Source: JBHFEI01 sp041928815
GTDB taxonomy: Bacteria; Pseudomonadota; Alphaproteobacteria; Rhizobiales; Rhizobiaceae
Assembly: GCF_041928815.1 (NCBI RefSeq)
Contig: NZ_JBHFEI010000001.1
Location: 1 to 64,000, forward strand
Reading direction: 5' to 3'
Length of the DNA: 64,000 bases
Part shown: positions 1-10,989 of the stretch, piece by piece
Position numbering within the stretch: the stretch's first letter is position 1
How the letters are laid out: every line of letters starts with the position of its first letter
Notes under the pieces: generated by a model
What the model was told of the DNA's origin: nothing
Seen by the model: the letters and a program-made list of their open reading frames with translations, nothing else
Databases searched by the model: none
Translations under genes and position numbers: made by a program

Positions 1-70
1 TCACCAGGACCAGTGAATCAGACAAGCCCGACCGCGTGAATCATCAATCCGACTCCGCGTTCATCGAAGA

Positions 71-155
71 CGCTCTAGAGCATGTCCAGCCGAAGCGTGA
101 TCGCTTCGGCTGGAAATACGACAAAAAGAACGACTGAGAGCATTTAAGGTGATCC
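71..155. repeat. Intergenic palindromic element, copy A
   Basis: A perfect 12-bp inverted repeat (86-97 with 102-113, loop of 4) lies in a block of about 80 bp that begins near GAGCATG and ends near GAGCATTT. A diverged relative with the same order of blocks (CCAGCCGAAGCG, an interrupted complementary arm, a CAAAAA run, then GAGCATTT) lies at about 26690-26757. This resembles the short palindromic intergenic repeats common in Rhizobiaceae. No U-run follows the stem on either strand, so it is not read as a terminator. Confidence 0.6.
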
Positions 156-196
156 CGTGATCAGCGGAAATGCTCGAGACGTGAGGACGAACGCGC

Positions 197-1693
<1,497 letters not shown>

Positions 1694-1754
1694 CTGCGCC
1701 TCCCTTTGGCTTGATCGTGGCGGGATGATCGCACTACAGTTTTTACAAATCAAC

Positions 1755-1790
1755 GCACGATTTTCAGCAACCGTTGTGCAAAAATCGCAG
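1755..1790. promoter_or_regulatory. Candidate LysR operator between mmsA and its divergent regulator
   Basis: The 113-bp divergent intergenic region holds an inverted repeat CGATTTT (1758-1764) / AAAATCG (1781-1787) just upstream of the regulator start. LysR proteins commonly bind dyad sites in such positions. Assignment as an operator is inference. Confidence 0.35.
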
Positions 1791-1806
1791 CAACAGGAGG
1801 CTTGCC

Positions 1807-2688
1807 ATGAACTGGGACGACCTGCGCCTCTTCCTCGCCGTCGCGCGCTCCGGCCAGATCCTCGGCGCGTCGCGCGCGCTCGGCCTCAACCATGCGACGC
1901 TAAGCCGGAGGGTTTCGGCGCTGGAGGAGGCGCTCGGCACGCGGCTGCTCGTCCGCCGCACCAATGGCTGCGAGCTGACGGCGGAGGGCGAGATCTTCCT
2001 TGCCGCCGCCGAGCGGATGGAGACGGAGATGCTCTCGGCGCAGGGGCTCGCCGGGCGGGTCGACACGGCGGTGGCAGGAACGGTCAGGATCGGCGCGCCG
2101 GACGGCTTCGGCGTATCCTTCCTCGCCCCGCGCCTCGGCCGGCTGACGGCGCGCTTTCCCGCGCTGCGCATCCAGCTCGTGCCGGTGCCGCGCTCCTTCT
2201 CGCTGTCGCAGCGCGAGGCCGACATCGCCATCACGCTCGAACGACCGGAGCAGGGCCGGCTCGTCTCCTCGAAGCTCACCGACTATACGCTCGGCCTCTA
2301 CGCCTCGCGCGCCTATCTCGACGCCCACGGCACACCGGCCACCGTCGACGACCTGAGGGCGCATCGCCGCATCGGCTATGTCGAGGACCTGATCTTCACC
2401 GCCTCGCTCAACTTCACCGCGGAAGTAATGCGCAACTGGGACGCCGCCTTTGAGATCTCCAGCGCCACGGGACAGACGGAGGCGGTGCGCTCCGGCGCCG
2501 GCATCGGCATCCTGCACGACTATATCGCCCGGCAACATCCCGAACTGGTGCGGCTTCTGCCGGAAAAGGCCATCCGCCGCTCCTACTGGACGACATGGCA
2601 CGAAAGCGCGCGCGAGCTGGTGCGCGTGCGCACGGTCATCGACTTCCTGGAGGAACTCGTGGCGCAGGAGCGGGCGATCTTCGCCTGA
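1807..2688 (+). CDS. LysR-type transcriptional regulator
   Basis: This 293-residue protein has an N-terminal winged helix-turn-helix (about residues 3-62, including LRLFLAVARSG and LNHATLSRRVSALEEALG) followed by a substrate-binding-like effector domain. The ATG at 1807 is preceded by AGGAGG at 1795-1800, an ideal spacing, so the upstream in-frame ATG at 1774 was not used. It is transcribed away from mmsA and is the obvious candidate regulator of that gene. LysR proteins usually act as co-inducer-dependent activators and often repress themselves. The inducer cannot be read from sequence; a valine or inositol breakdown product is a guess from context. Confidence 0.9.
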   Translation: MNWDDLRLFLAVARSGQILGASRALGLNHATLSRRVSALEEALGTRLLVRRTNGCELTAEGEIFLAAAERMETEMLSAQGLAGRVDTAVAGTVRIGAPDGFGVSFLAPRLGRLTARFPALRIQLVPVPRSFSLSQREADIAITLERPEQGRLVSSKLTDYTLGLYASRAYLDAHGTPATVDDLRAHRRIGYVEDLIFTASLNFTAEVMRNWDAAFEISSATGQTEAVRSGAGIGILHDYIARQHPELVRLLPEKAIRRSYWTTWHESARELVRVRTVIDFLEELVAQERAIFA

Positions 2689-2921
2689 TCCCGCCCTGCC
2701 GCGCACGGCTCGCGGGCGACGTCCTCAGGCATTTTCGCTGGACGACGGATGACCTGACATGCCGAAAAGCGCGCCCCTCCCCTCCAGATGCGCTTCGACG
2801 CTTCAGGCCGTCGTTTTTTTTCGGCATCTCTCCTCGCAGGACCGTACCCCGCGCTTGCGAGACATGGCGCATGCGTCCGCTACCGCCGGAGCGCGCGGCC
2901 TTCCCTCCTCCAGGCTGCCGC

Positions 2922-3944
2922 CTACTCCGCCGGCAGCGGCACGAAGGTGCCCTTCGGCGCGAGGTTGCCCTTCGTCGCGGCGACGGCTTTCGGCGTGGCG
3001 GCGGCCTCTTCGGCACCCGTCGCCGGCGTCGCCTCTCCCGGCATCGGGATCTTCACCGCATGGCGGATGGCCGGCTCGCCCTCCGCCGCCGCGACCGCCG
3101 GGCTGGCGGCCTCGACCGTTTCGGCCGGCTCCGGCTCGGCCGCGGCCGGCGCGATCGGCTTGCGCTTGCGGCGGACGACCGGCTCGGCGACGGCGAGATC
3201 GGCCCGCTTCAGCGCAACGGGACCGCCGGAGAGAGCCCGCTCGTCCTCTGCCGTCAGCGACGGGCCGCCGCCGAACGTCGCAGTCGGCGCGGAGAATGCC
3301 GCCGTCGCCGGTCCCGCCCGCAGCGCGCGCAGCGTGGCGTCGGTGACGGGGCGGAGCGTCAGGCTCGTCATCAAGCCGGCGATCCGGTCCTCGCCGATGG
3401 TCGGATGGCAGAAGCGCAGCCGGACCTGCGCCGGATAGCCGGCGCCGATCCCGCCTTTGCCGCGCACGAGCTGCCAGGCATAGACGCAGCTTCCCGAACG
3501 GCCGGCGGGGCCGGTGGCATAGCCGAAGCCGCCTTGCGGGTTGTCGGCGATCACGGTGCTGAGGCTCATGCGCAACCCCGGCAGGCGCTCGGCCATCTCG
3601 GCGCGAAGCTCCCGTTCGGTCGGCGCCCGAAGGATGCGGTTGCCGGCATCGGCGCGGCCGGCGACGACATAAACGGCATTCTCGCCGGCGAGATCCGTGT
3701 CGTTCGGCAGCACGATCACCTGCTCGACATGGCCGGAGCCAAGCGTCTGGCGCACCTCGGACACCCGGCCGTCGAGGAGCGGCAGCGAGGCGAGCGCCTG
3801 GGACGCGGGCACGGCGGTGGCGAGCGCCGGCGCGTCCGGCGTGATCGACACGGTCTTCAGATAGGGGTCGTCGACGACGGAGCTGCAGGCCCCAAGGGCG
3901 AGCGGCAGCGCGAGGACGAGGATCGGGCGGATGGAATCGGCCAT
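2922..3944 (-). CDS. bcsN: Cellulose biosynthesis protein BcsN (lipoprotein)
   Basis: This is a 340-residue predicted lipoprotein: the N-terminus has a hydrophobic signal ending in the lipobox LALGAC, giving a mature N-terminal cysteine near residue 20. The following region resembles BcsN, an accessory protein of unknown biochemical role found in type III cellulose operons of Rhizobiaceae. The C-terminal third is rich in Ala, Pro and Glu, and looks disordered. The start was set at MADSIRP, 11 nt after the stop of the preceding TPR gene, with AAGGGGA upstream. It is the last gene of the leftward bcs operon. An envelope role in cellulose export or assembly is inferred from position. Confidence 0.85.
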   Translation of the reverse strand: MADSIRPILVLALPLALGACSSVVDDPYLKTVSITPDAPALATAVPASQALASLPLLDGRVSEVRQTLGSGHVEQVIVLPNDTDLAGENAVYVVAGRADAGNRILRAPTERELRAEMAERLPGLRMSLSTVIADNPQGGFGYATGPAGRSGSCVYAWQLVRGKGGIGAGYPAQVRLRFCHPTIGEDRIAGLMTSLTLRPVTDATLRALRAGPATAAFSAPTATFGGGPSLTAEDERALSGGPVALKRADLAVAEPVVRRKRKPIAPAAAEPEPAETVEAASPAVAAAEGEPAIRHAVKIPMPGEATPATGAEEAAATPKAVAATKGNLAPKGTFVPLPAE

Positions 3945-3955
3945 GCGGTTCCCCT

Positions 3956-6049
3956 TCAGAGGCGACTCGTGGCGGCAAGGCCACGGCGGACGCCGGCATC
4001 GGACAGGTGGTCGTTCAGGCGGCGGAAGATCTCGTTGGCGGTGGCGAGGTCGCCGAGATGGTAGTAGGACCAGGCGCGAAGCTGCGTCAGGTCGGCCGGC
4101 TCCGCGACGATGCTTGCGCGCGTGTTGAGCGCGTCGAGCGCCTTCTTGTACTGCTTGCGGTCGAAGGCCGAGCGGGCGCGCTGGACATAGATCTCGGCGC
4201 GCACCTCGCGGTCGCGGGCGCCGGTCAGGCGATAGCCGTCGGCGATCCGCTCGGCCTCGTCCGTCAGCCGGCCGCGCAGATAGGTGAGCGCCAGGCCGTA
4301 AGCCGCGTCGCCGGCGCTCTTGCCGCCGGCGTCGAGCGCGGCGGAGAAGGCGGCGCGCGCCTCGTCGAGGCGGCTCAAGCCCAGATAGCACCAGCCGCCG
4401 ATCTGCTGAGCGTCCGCGCCAAGCTGGCCGCGCTGGTCGAGGTCGCGGATGTCGCTGACGCAGGCGCCGTAGCGCTTCGCCTTGAAATTGCGGTAATAAT
4501 TCGCCTCGACCGCGCCCCTCGGCTTGTCGACCGAGCTTGCCCGCTTGTTGCCCTTCGGGGGCTTGGCGACCTGGATCTCCTTCCAGATCTCCGGATAGGC
4601 CTCGGCATATTCGGTCTTCAGCGCGGCGAACGCGTCCTTCTGCGACAGGCGCAGCAGGCTGAGCGCCAGCCCCTTGACGCGGGCCGCCGCCGGCTTCCAC
4701 TCGATCGCCTTGCCGAACCAGGCCTCCGCCGCCTCGAACTGCTTCGAATTGTAGGCGTACCAGGCGAGGATCTCGGCGTGGTCGGCATTGAGCGTCTGCA
4801 GGATCGTCGTCGAATAGGAGGCGACGATCTTCTCGTCGATCGTCGCCGGGTTGGGCCGGGCAAAGCGCAGCGACAGCGCGTTCATCAGGAATTCGGGATC
4901 GCCGGAGAGGTCGTCGAGATGGTCGGCCGCGACCTGGTAGGCCTCCTCCTCCAGATCCTGCGCCGCGAGGCTCAGATAGAGGCCCTTGGCATTGGCCGCA
5001 TCCTCCTTGACGGCGAGCGCCTTGCGGAACCAGACGGCGGAGGCCGCCGGCTGCTTGATCTTCAGCGTGTACCAGCCGAGAAGCGACAGGTCGGCGACAT
5101 CCGAACGCGCGGTCGCCTCCTGCTCCAGCCGGGCGATGTCGGCGGCCGGCAGGGCCTCGGTCTTCGTCGTATCGGCGTTGAAATCGGCGACGGACTTGCG
5201 CAGGAGATCGGTCGCGACCGGCGCGAGGCTCGCCTTCATCTCCGGCGTCACGGCGATCCGGTCGATGACCGCCTGCACCTCCGCGGCGCTGAAATCGCGC
5301 ACCGCCTTCTGCAGCACGGTGACGAGCACCGGGGGCGGCATGCGGCCGTCGCCCTCGCGCAGGAGGATGCCGCGATAGACATCGGCGAGTTCCTTGCGCT
5401 GCCCGGTCGCGGCATAGGCGTCGATCATGTGGTAGAGCAGCCCGGCATCGGTCTCCGTCTTCGGGTCGATCCCGGCGGCGGCCTGGATGACGGCGGTCCA
5501 GTTGCCGTCGTCGGCCGCCTCCTTCATCAGCACCTGCTGCTTCTTGCGGGTGAGCTTGGCGGTGAAATCGGCCGTCGGCGCCCAGTCCGGCGCCTCAGAC
5601 CTGCGGCGGACGATTTCGGCATCGATGCCGGTGAAGTCGCTCTTCTCGTAGAGCGACCAGAGCAGCGATTCGTCGGCACCGCGCCGGGCGGCGGGGACGA
5701 AGAGATCGTCGGGCAGGACGAAGCCCGGATATTTCAGCCGCAGCCGTTCCGCCTCGCGTTCGACGCGGTCCTCCTGCTTCTGTTCGGCGTAGTAGTAGAG
5801 CGCCGCGAGCTCGACCGCATCCGGCACTGTTACGGCCGGCGGCGCGGCGCCCGCAGCGTCCGGGGCGGCCCCGGCCGGCTGAGCGGCGGCCTCCGGCGCG
5901 GTCGCGGCGGAGATCGCCTCGTCGACCGCCTCGAAGGAGCCGGCGGCCTGGGTCAGGAGCCGGGCGGAATCCTGCGCGGCGCCGAGGGAGGGCAGCAGGG
6001 CGACGGACGCGGCGAGCGCCAGCGCGAAGGAGCGGGAGAACAGGGTCAT
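3956..6049 (-). CDS. TPR-repeat cellulose accessory protein (BcsK/BcsC-like)
   Basis: A 697-residue secreted protein with a clear signal peptide (about residues 1-25, ending LGAAQ). An Ala/Pro linker follows, then many helical tetratricopeptide-like repeats (for example AASAVWFRKALAVKEDA and FEAAEAWFGKAIEWKPA). There is no visible C-terminal outer-membrane barrel of the BcsC type, so it looks like the TPR-only periplasmic protein that takes the place of BcsC in type III cellulose operons (called BcsK in some schemes). Its ATG overlaps the bcsB stop as ATGA, indicating translational coupling. Role inferred: periplasmic scaffold for the cellulose export complex. The exact family name is uncertain; the operon assignment is firm. 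Confidence 0.8.
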   Translation of the reverse strand: MTLFSRSFALALAASVALLPSLGAAQDSARLLTQAAGSFEAVDEAISAATAPEAAAQPAGAAPDAAGAAPPAVTVPDAVELAALYYYAEQKQEDRVEREAERLRLKYPGFVLPDDLFVPAARRGADESLLWSLYEKSDFTGIDAEIVRRRSEAPDWAPTADFTAKLTRKKQQVLMKEAADDGNWTAVIQAAAGIDPKTETDAGLLYHMIDAYAATGQRKELADVYRGILLREGDGRMPPPVLVTVLQKAVRDFSAAEVQAVIDRIAVTPEMKASLAPVATDLLRKSVADFNADTTKTEALPAADIARLEQEATARSDVADLSLLGWYTLKIKQPAASAVWFRKALAVKEDAANAKGLYLSLAAQDLEEEAYQVAADHLDDLSGDPEFLMNALSLRFARPNPATIDEKIVASYSTTILQTLNADHAEILAWYAYNSKQFEAAEAWFGKAIEWKPAAARVKGLALSLLRLSQKDAFAALKTEYAEAYPEIWKEIQVAKPPKGNKRASSVDKPRGAVEANYYRNFKAKRYGACVSDIRDLDQRGQLGADAQQIGGWCYLGLSRLDEARAAFSAALDAGGKSAGDAAYGLALTYLRGRLTDEAERIADGYRLTGARDREVRAEIYVQRARSAFDRKQYKKALDALNTRASIVAEPADLTQLRAWSYYHLGDLATANEIFRRLNDHLSDAGVRRGLAATSRL

Positions 6050-8439
6050 GGCTCGGATTTCACTCCCTTGCGCGGCACCATGCGGCCGAGCCAGATCGCG
6101 AAGATCGCCATCAGGCCGACGACGAGGCCGACATAGAACTGGAAGTTGTCGGAGAACCAGGCAGCGGCGACGCGCCGAATATTGCCCGGGCTCTGGTCGC
6201 TAAGGCCGGAGATGAAGCGGGTCGTGGCCGGCTGCACGGCGACGGCGAGATCGGCGCTGGCGATCTCCGCCGATCCGCCGGCAAGCCCCTTCCAGACGAC
6301 GGGATCGACCAGCCGGTCGACGCCGAGCGCGAGATCGCGGGGGGACTGCGCGCGGATGACCGTCCAGGTCGCATCCGCGTTCGGGGACGGGATCTGGGCG
6401 AGCGTCATCAGCGATTCGCCGGGCTTCAACGCCCCGACGCGGGCGCTGCCGTCGTCATAGTTCAGCCAGCGGCCGAAGCGGCTGGTGGCGGTCGAGAGCA
6501 CGCCGCGCAGGCGCGAGACGAGGGAAAGCTCGTCGGCCGACTGTTCCGTCGACTTGTGGAAGGCGTCGAGGAGCGCGTTGGAATCCTCTCCGCCGGCGGC
6601 AAACGGAATGCCGTCGTCGATCGCCGACGTGGTCATCAGGTCCTGCGCCGAGGGCTCGCGCACCGGCGGCGCGGCGGAGAAATCGTCGAAGCCGGGCGCG
6701 GCCCCGTCGGGGAAGACGGATTTCGGCGCCGTGCCGATCTCGGCGAAGGAATTGTCGGCGGACAGAACCAGCGCGTCGCGCCCGTCGCCGCCGTCCGGCT
6801 TGCCGAGCTTGATGTCGGCGGAGAGCGGCTTGCGGGCCGACAGCGCCAGCCGGCTCAGCAGAGTGAAGGCGGCCGCCGTCGATTGCGGATCCGACCGGCC
6901 GATGAAGAGATCGAACGGCTTGCCGTCGGCATAGGGATAGCCGTTGCCGGAAAACGCGCCGAGATCCGGCAGGCGGCCGATCTTGGCCAGTTTCGGCACC
7001 TCGATCGAGGTCTCCTTCAGCAGGATGAAACGCGGTTTGTCGTCGTTGCGCGCCGCCGGCGAACAGGCGGCATCGGCGGCGACCGGCAGTTCGGCGAGGA
7101 TCTCGATGCGGTTCGTCCCCGGCCGGAAGGCACGCAGCGGCAGCTCGATCAGCTTGCCGTCGAACTGCTGGCCCTCGCGGTTGCGGAACGGATAGCTGCT
7201 GACCGCCGCGCCATTGACGCGCACGAGAAGCTGAGACGTGGTCTTCAGCCCCGGCGAGGTCGCCGCATGCAGCCTCAGGCCGATCGTGGCGTAGTCGGCG
7301 GGGTAGAAATCCGCCGGCATGACCAGATCGACGCGGCTGCGCGACAGGCGGCCGGTGAAGAGATTGGTCTCGAAGCCGGCATCGGCGAGCGTGTAGCGGC
7401 CGCCCGCCTCGGCGAAGATCGCCCCGGCGCCGGTGGCGAAGATACCGGTGTCGAGTCCTTCCTTCATCGGGCCACGGATCGCGGCGAGCAACTGCTTGGC
7501 GACCTCGCCCCGCGTCTGGGCGCGCAGCGTGACGACCGCGCGGTCCGGCTCGTCCGCGGAGGCGCGGACGGCAAGGCCGACCGGCATCTCGCCGGCGCCG
7601 GCGGAAGCGGCGAAGGCTGCCTGCGCCTGACCGGCCGCGACATAGAGATCGATCCCCGGCCCCTCGCCCGGCATCGCCGCCGTGGTGACGGAGACGTCGT
7701 CGCGGTTGAGGAAGAGCGCCAGGGTCTGGACCACGGGCGCGAGGTCGTTCAGCATCTCGGCCGGCGCGTTCTGCGGCAGGATCACACGGATGTCGGTGCG
7801 GCCCTTGTCGGTGCGCGCTACGGTGAGGAGATCGGCAAGGGTCGCGAAGCCCGAGGGCTTGACCGGATGGAAACCGCTCGCGGCCGGGTCGAACTCGGTC
7901 CACAATTCATAGGTCGCTTCCAGCGAGCAGTCGACGCGGTGGAACTGGCGGGCGCGGATGCTGACGCTGTTGCGGCCCGGTTTCAGCAACTCGGCCGCGA
8001 CCGGCAGGGCCTGCGTGGTGAAGCCGTTCGGAGAGGCGATGCGGAACGTGCCCGCCGCGCGGCCATTGACCTCGACGGAGGCGACCGCCGTGTCCGGCAG
8101 GACCGAGACAGCGTTTCTATAGGAGAATTCAAGCGTGCCGCCGGCCTCGGCCTGGGCCGCGGTGAGGTTGAAGGTCAGGCGGCCGCTGTCGTCCTCGCCT
8201 TCCAGGCGGAAGGCCGGCCGCGACTGCTCGAAGGGCACGAGCCGGCGATCGGCCGCCTGCGGGGCCTTCGCCGCCGGGGTGACGACGCGGGTCGACAGGA
8301 TCGTCTCGCTGTCGCCGGCGGCGACCGGTGCCGCGGCCTCGGGCGCGTCGAGAAGCAGGTTCTCGGCGTGGCTCGACGGGGCGGTGGCGGCCAGCGCCAG
8401 AAGGGCGAGCGCGGTGGTGGCGGAAAGGATTTTAGCCAT
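6046..8439 (-). CDS. bcsB: Cellulose synthase regulatory subunit BcsB
   Basis: A 797-residue periplasmic, membrane-anchored subunit of bacterial cellulose synthase. It has a signal peptide at residues 1-24, long beta-rich carbohydrate-binding-like domains (FNLTAAQAEAGGTLEFSYRNAVSVLPDT is typical of the family), and a single C-terminal membrane helix just before the end (FYVGLVVGLMAIFAIWLGR). BcsB guides the emerging glucan through the periplasm and contacts BcsA. The start MAKILSA was chosen because it overlaps the bcsA stop by 8 nt, as expected in a coupled operon; the longer frame adds an Arg-rich tail. The gene is followed directly by the TPR gene, with no bcsZ endoglucanase between them. 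Confidence 0.93.
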   Translation of the reverse strand: MAKILSATTALALLALAATAPSSHAENLLLDAPEAAAPVAAGDSETILSTRVVTPAAKAPQAADRRLVPFEQSRPAFRLEGEDDSGRLTFNLTAAQAEAGGTLEFSYRNAVSVLPDTAVASVEVNGRAAGTFRIASPNGFTTQALPVAAELLKPGRNSVSIRARQFHRVDCSLEATYELWTEFDPAASGFHPVKPSGFATLADLLTVARTDKGRTDIRVILPQNAPAEMLNDLAPVVQTLALFLNRDDVSVTTAAMPGEGPGIDLYVAAGQAQAAFAASAGAGEMPVGLAVRASADEPDRAVVTLRAQTRGEVAKQLLAAIRGPMKEGLDTGIFATGAGAIFAEAGGRYTLADAGFETNLFTGRLSRSRVDLVMPADFYPADYATIGLRLHAATSPGLKTTSQLLVRVNGAAVSSYPFRNREGQQFDGKLIELPLRAFRPGTNRIEILAELPVAADAACSPAARNDDKPRFILLKETSIEVPKLAKIGRLPDLGAFSGNGYPYADGKPFDLFIGRSDPQSTAAAFTLLSRLALSARKPLSADIKLGKPDGGDGRDALVLSADNSFAEIGTAPKSVFPDGAAPGFDDFSAAPPVREPSAQDLMTTSAIDDGIPFAAGGEDSNALLDAFHKSTEQSADELSLVSRLRGVLSTATSRFGRWLNYDDGSARVGALKPGESLMTLAQIPSPNADATWTVIRAQSPRDLALGVDRLVDPVVWKGLAGGSAEIASADLAVAVQPATTRFISGLSDQSPGNIRRVAAAWFSDNFQFYVGLVVGLMAIFAIWLGRMVPRKGVKSEP

Positions 8440-10708
8440 AGATCTGCGCTCCTGCGATCGGAGCGGCACCCGTCGGCGCCGGCGCATCGGCGGGGCGGGC
8501 CTGCTGGGGCCCGGCCACGACATTGCCCTTCAGCACGATCGGCGCATCCTCGAAGGAGTGGACGACGCTCTCGCGCATCAGGCCGACGCCATAGCGGATG
8601 GCGCGCAGCGTCTCGGTGAAGCTCCAGGCGGCGAACCGGCTGGTGCCCCAGAAGAAATTGCGGCGGACCTGCCGGCGGACGAGCCGTTCCTGCAGCACCG
8701 ACTGGTCCGAATACATCAGTTCGGCGATCGCCATGAAGGTCTCCGGCGTGCGCTCGGCATAGGCGAAGCCGCAGATCGCCTTGCCGTCGATCATGCGCCG
8801 CGAGCGGTAGACGACGTTGAACTGGACGGTATGGCCGCCGCGGCGCACCTCGACCTGGGCAAGGGTCGGGGTGACGAGATCGAGGTCCGGCTCCTTGTCG
8901 ACGAACTCGATCGACACGCCGCCGCTCGAGGCATCCTGGATGATCACGGTCGAGATGCGGTCACCGGTCTTGAACAGGGCATGGCGCTTGACCGGAAGGC
9001 GCTGGTTGCGGCGCAGTTCGCGCCGTTCCGCGATGGCGCCCAGCGCCGCGCCGGCAAGGCCGAGATTGATAATGTTCCAGGCCGCGACGATCAGCAGCAG
9101 CTCGGTCGCGACCGGTTCCGTCAGGATGCGGTAGAGCGACCAGACGGCGGCGGCGAGCAACAGCGCGAAGATGGCGAAATAGGGTTTCGCCAGCGGCGAC
9201 AGCTTGCTTTCGGCAAGCGTCGCGCCCTTCGCCGTCACGTTGAAGGTCGGCTTCCTCGGATTGCGCACGACGCTGACGATCGAGCCGAAGAGAAAGACGG
9301 CCTGGACATATTCGTAGAGCTCGGAGATCCACGGCCAGCGCACCTTGCCGTAGAGATAGCTCTGCATGGCGAAGGAGGAGATCAGGTAGGTGACCGCGTA
9401 GGAGGCGAATTCGAGGATGTTGGCCTCGTAGATCTCCAGCGAGAAGAAGATGTAGAGCAGCGGCGAGAACATGAAGGCGAGTCGCGACAGCGGGAAAAGC
9501 CAGAACATGTTGATGCCGGCATAGCAGAGGCGCTGCGGGAAGCTCAGGCCCTTGGCGAGGAAGGGCCGGTTGAGGATGAGGATCTGCAGCATGCCCTGGC
9601 ACCAGCGGGCGCGCTGGCCGATGAAGGAGACGAAGGTTTCCGGCTGCAGGCCGGCGATCAGCGGCTTGTCGACATAGATCGAGTGCCAGCCCTGGCAATG
9701 CAGCGACAGCGCGGTCTCGCAGTCCTCGGTGATCGACTGGCCGGAGAAGCCGTCGGTGGTCGCGAGCGCCGAGCGGCGCAGCACCGCGGCCGAGCCGCAG
9801 AAGAAGGACGCGTTCCACTTGTCGAGCCCGCGCTGCAGGATCGAGTAGAACATCTCGTTCTCGGACGGCATGCGGGCAAACGTCTGGAGGTTCTTTTCCA
9901 GCGGATCGGGATTGAGGAAATAGTGCGGCGTCTGGACGAGGAACAGCTTTTCGTCCTTGGCAAAGAAGCCGACCGTCTCGCGCAGGAAGTCGCGCACCGG
10001 CGCATGGTCGGCGTCGAAGACGACGACGAGCTCGCCCTTGGAGATCTTCAACCCTTCGTTGAGGTTGCCGGCCTTGGCATGGTCGTTCTGCCTGCGGGCG
10101 TGGTAGACGACGCCCATCGCTTCGCAGAGCGCCTTCAGCTGCTCGTGGCGGCGGATGGCGGCGACGGAGACATGCGGGTTCTTGTGGTTGCGCTTGGCCT
10201 CGGTGCCGCCGTCGTCGAGGAGATAGATGGTGAGCTTCTCCTTCGGATAGGCCATCGACTTGGCGGCGGCGAGCGTGACGGCGAGGAGTTCGGCATCCTC
10301 GTTGTAGCTCGGCACGAAGACGTCGACCGTCGGCAGGTCGGAGGGGGGCCCGAGGTCCGGCGTCTTGCGTCGCACGGGATCGGCCACCATGAACAGGCTG
10401 ATGAACAGCATGGCGAGGCAGTACATCTCGGCGAGGTAGAGCAGCAGGCCGGGGATGAAGTTCAGCGGCTCGTCGATGTTCGGCAGGGTCTCGGTGGTGC
10501 GCCAGAAACCGTAGCGGATGGCGATGATCGCCGCGAAGGTGAAGGTGATCATCCTAAAAGTCGTGCTCGACGGCCGGGTCATGCCGATGAACATGACGCC
10601 GAGAACGGCGAAGCTCAGCATCAGCTGCGCCTGCAGGCTCATCGGCAGAAGGATCAGGCTGAGCCCCGCAATCCCCGCGGGCACGGCCAGCAATTTACCG
10701 CACTTCAT
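8432..10708 (-). CDS. bcsA: Cellulose synthase catalytic subunit BcsA (GT2, PilZ domain)
   Basis: This 758-residue inner-membrane glycosyltransferase polymerises UDP-glucose into beta-1,4-glucan. It has N-terminal membrane helices, then the GT2 core with DDGG (about residue 163), FDADH (about 230), TED (about 326) and QRARW (about 366), then further helices. A C-terminal PilZ domain follows, with a basic RLPVKR stretch and DASSGG (about 591), which binds c-di-GMP in homologues and switches the enzyme on. Several Met codons cluster at the N-terminus; MKCGKLL (10708) was chosen because GGGGA sits 8 nt upstream, and ATG at 10714 to 10750 are alternatives. It is the first gene of the bcs operon. 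All catalytic motifs are intact. Confidence 0.95.
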   Translation of the reverse strand: MKCGKLLAVPAGIAGLSLILLPMSLQAQLMLSFAVLGVMFIGMTRPSSTTFRMITFTFAAIIAIRYGFWRTTETLPNIDEPLNFIPGLLLYLAEMYCLAMLFISLFMVADPVRRKTPDLGPPSDLPTVDVFVPSYNEDAELLAVTLAAAKSMAYPKEKLTIYLLDDGGTEAKRNHKNPHVSVAAIRRHEQLKALCEAMGVVYHARRQNDHAKAGNLNEGLKISKGELVVVFDADHAPVRDFLRETVGFFAKDEKLFLVQTPHYFLNPDPLEKNLQTFARMPSENEMFYSILQRGLDKWNASFFCGSAAVLRRSALATTDGFSGQSITEDCETALSLHCQGWHSIYVDKPLIAGLQPETFVSFIGQRARWCQGMLQILILNRPFLAKGLSFPQRLCYAGINMFWLFPLSRLAFMFSPLLYIFFSLEIYEANILEFASYAVTYLISSFAMQSYLYGKVRWPWISELYEYVQAVFLFGSIVSVVRNPRKPTFNVTAKGATLAESKLSPLAKPYFAIFALLLAAAVWSLYRILTEPVATELLLIVAAWNIINLGLAGAALGAIAERRELRRNQRLPVKRHALFKTGDRISTVIIQDASSGGVSIEFVDKEPDLDLVTPTLAQVEVRRGGHTVQFNVVYRSRRMIDGKAICGFAYAERTPETFMAIAELMYSDQSVLQERLVRRQVRRNFFWGTSRFAAWSFTETLRAIRYGVGLMRESVVHSFEDAPIVLKGNVVAGPQQARPADAPAPTGAAPIAGAQIYG

Positions 10709-10942
10709 GTGCATCGTCCCCATCGTCCATCCGGTGCGCATCATGCGCACCTGTCCACGACTGAATGGGGCGACCCTAGGAGCGGAAGCGTCAAAAGAGT
10801 CCTAATTCCGGACGCTTGGCGCGGGCGGACGGGAAGCGTGGTTACTTCGGGATTAAGGTTTGCCGCCGCCGCCCGGATCGGGCGCGACAGGTGTTTCCGT
10901 TTCCGCCGGACGCGGAGGCGGCATCTTCAGGGTCATGCTCGG

Positions 10943-10970
10943 GCTATGGCCGCGATCCGGCCGCCATAGC
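10943..10970 (-). other. Stem-loop after the SGNH-like gene
   Basis: An 8-bp inverted repeat (10943-10950 with 10963-10970, loop of 12) lies 20 nt beyond the stop of the gene at 10990-11949. It has no U-run, so it may be a weak terminator or an mRNA 3'-end stabiliser before the bcs operon. The rest of the 281-bp gap (10709-10989) shows no gene. Confidence 0.3.
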
Positions 10971-10989
10971 GTCTTGTCTCGCCTGCGTC

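Noticed and set aside
86..113. Hairpin near the window start as a terminator of mmsA
   Set aside because: It lies about 85-110 bp past the stop and no T-run follows the stem on the minus strand; a related block at 26690-26757 points to a dispersed repeat.
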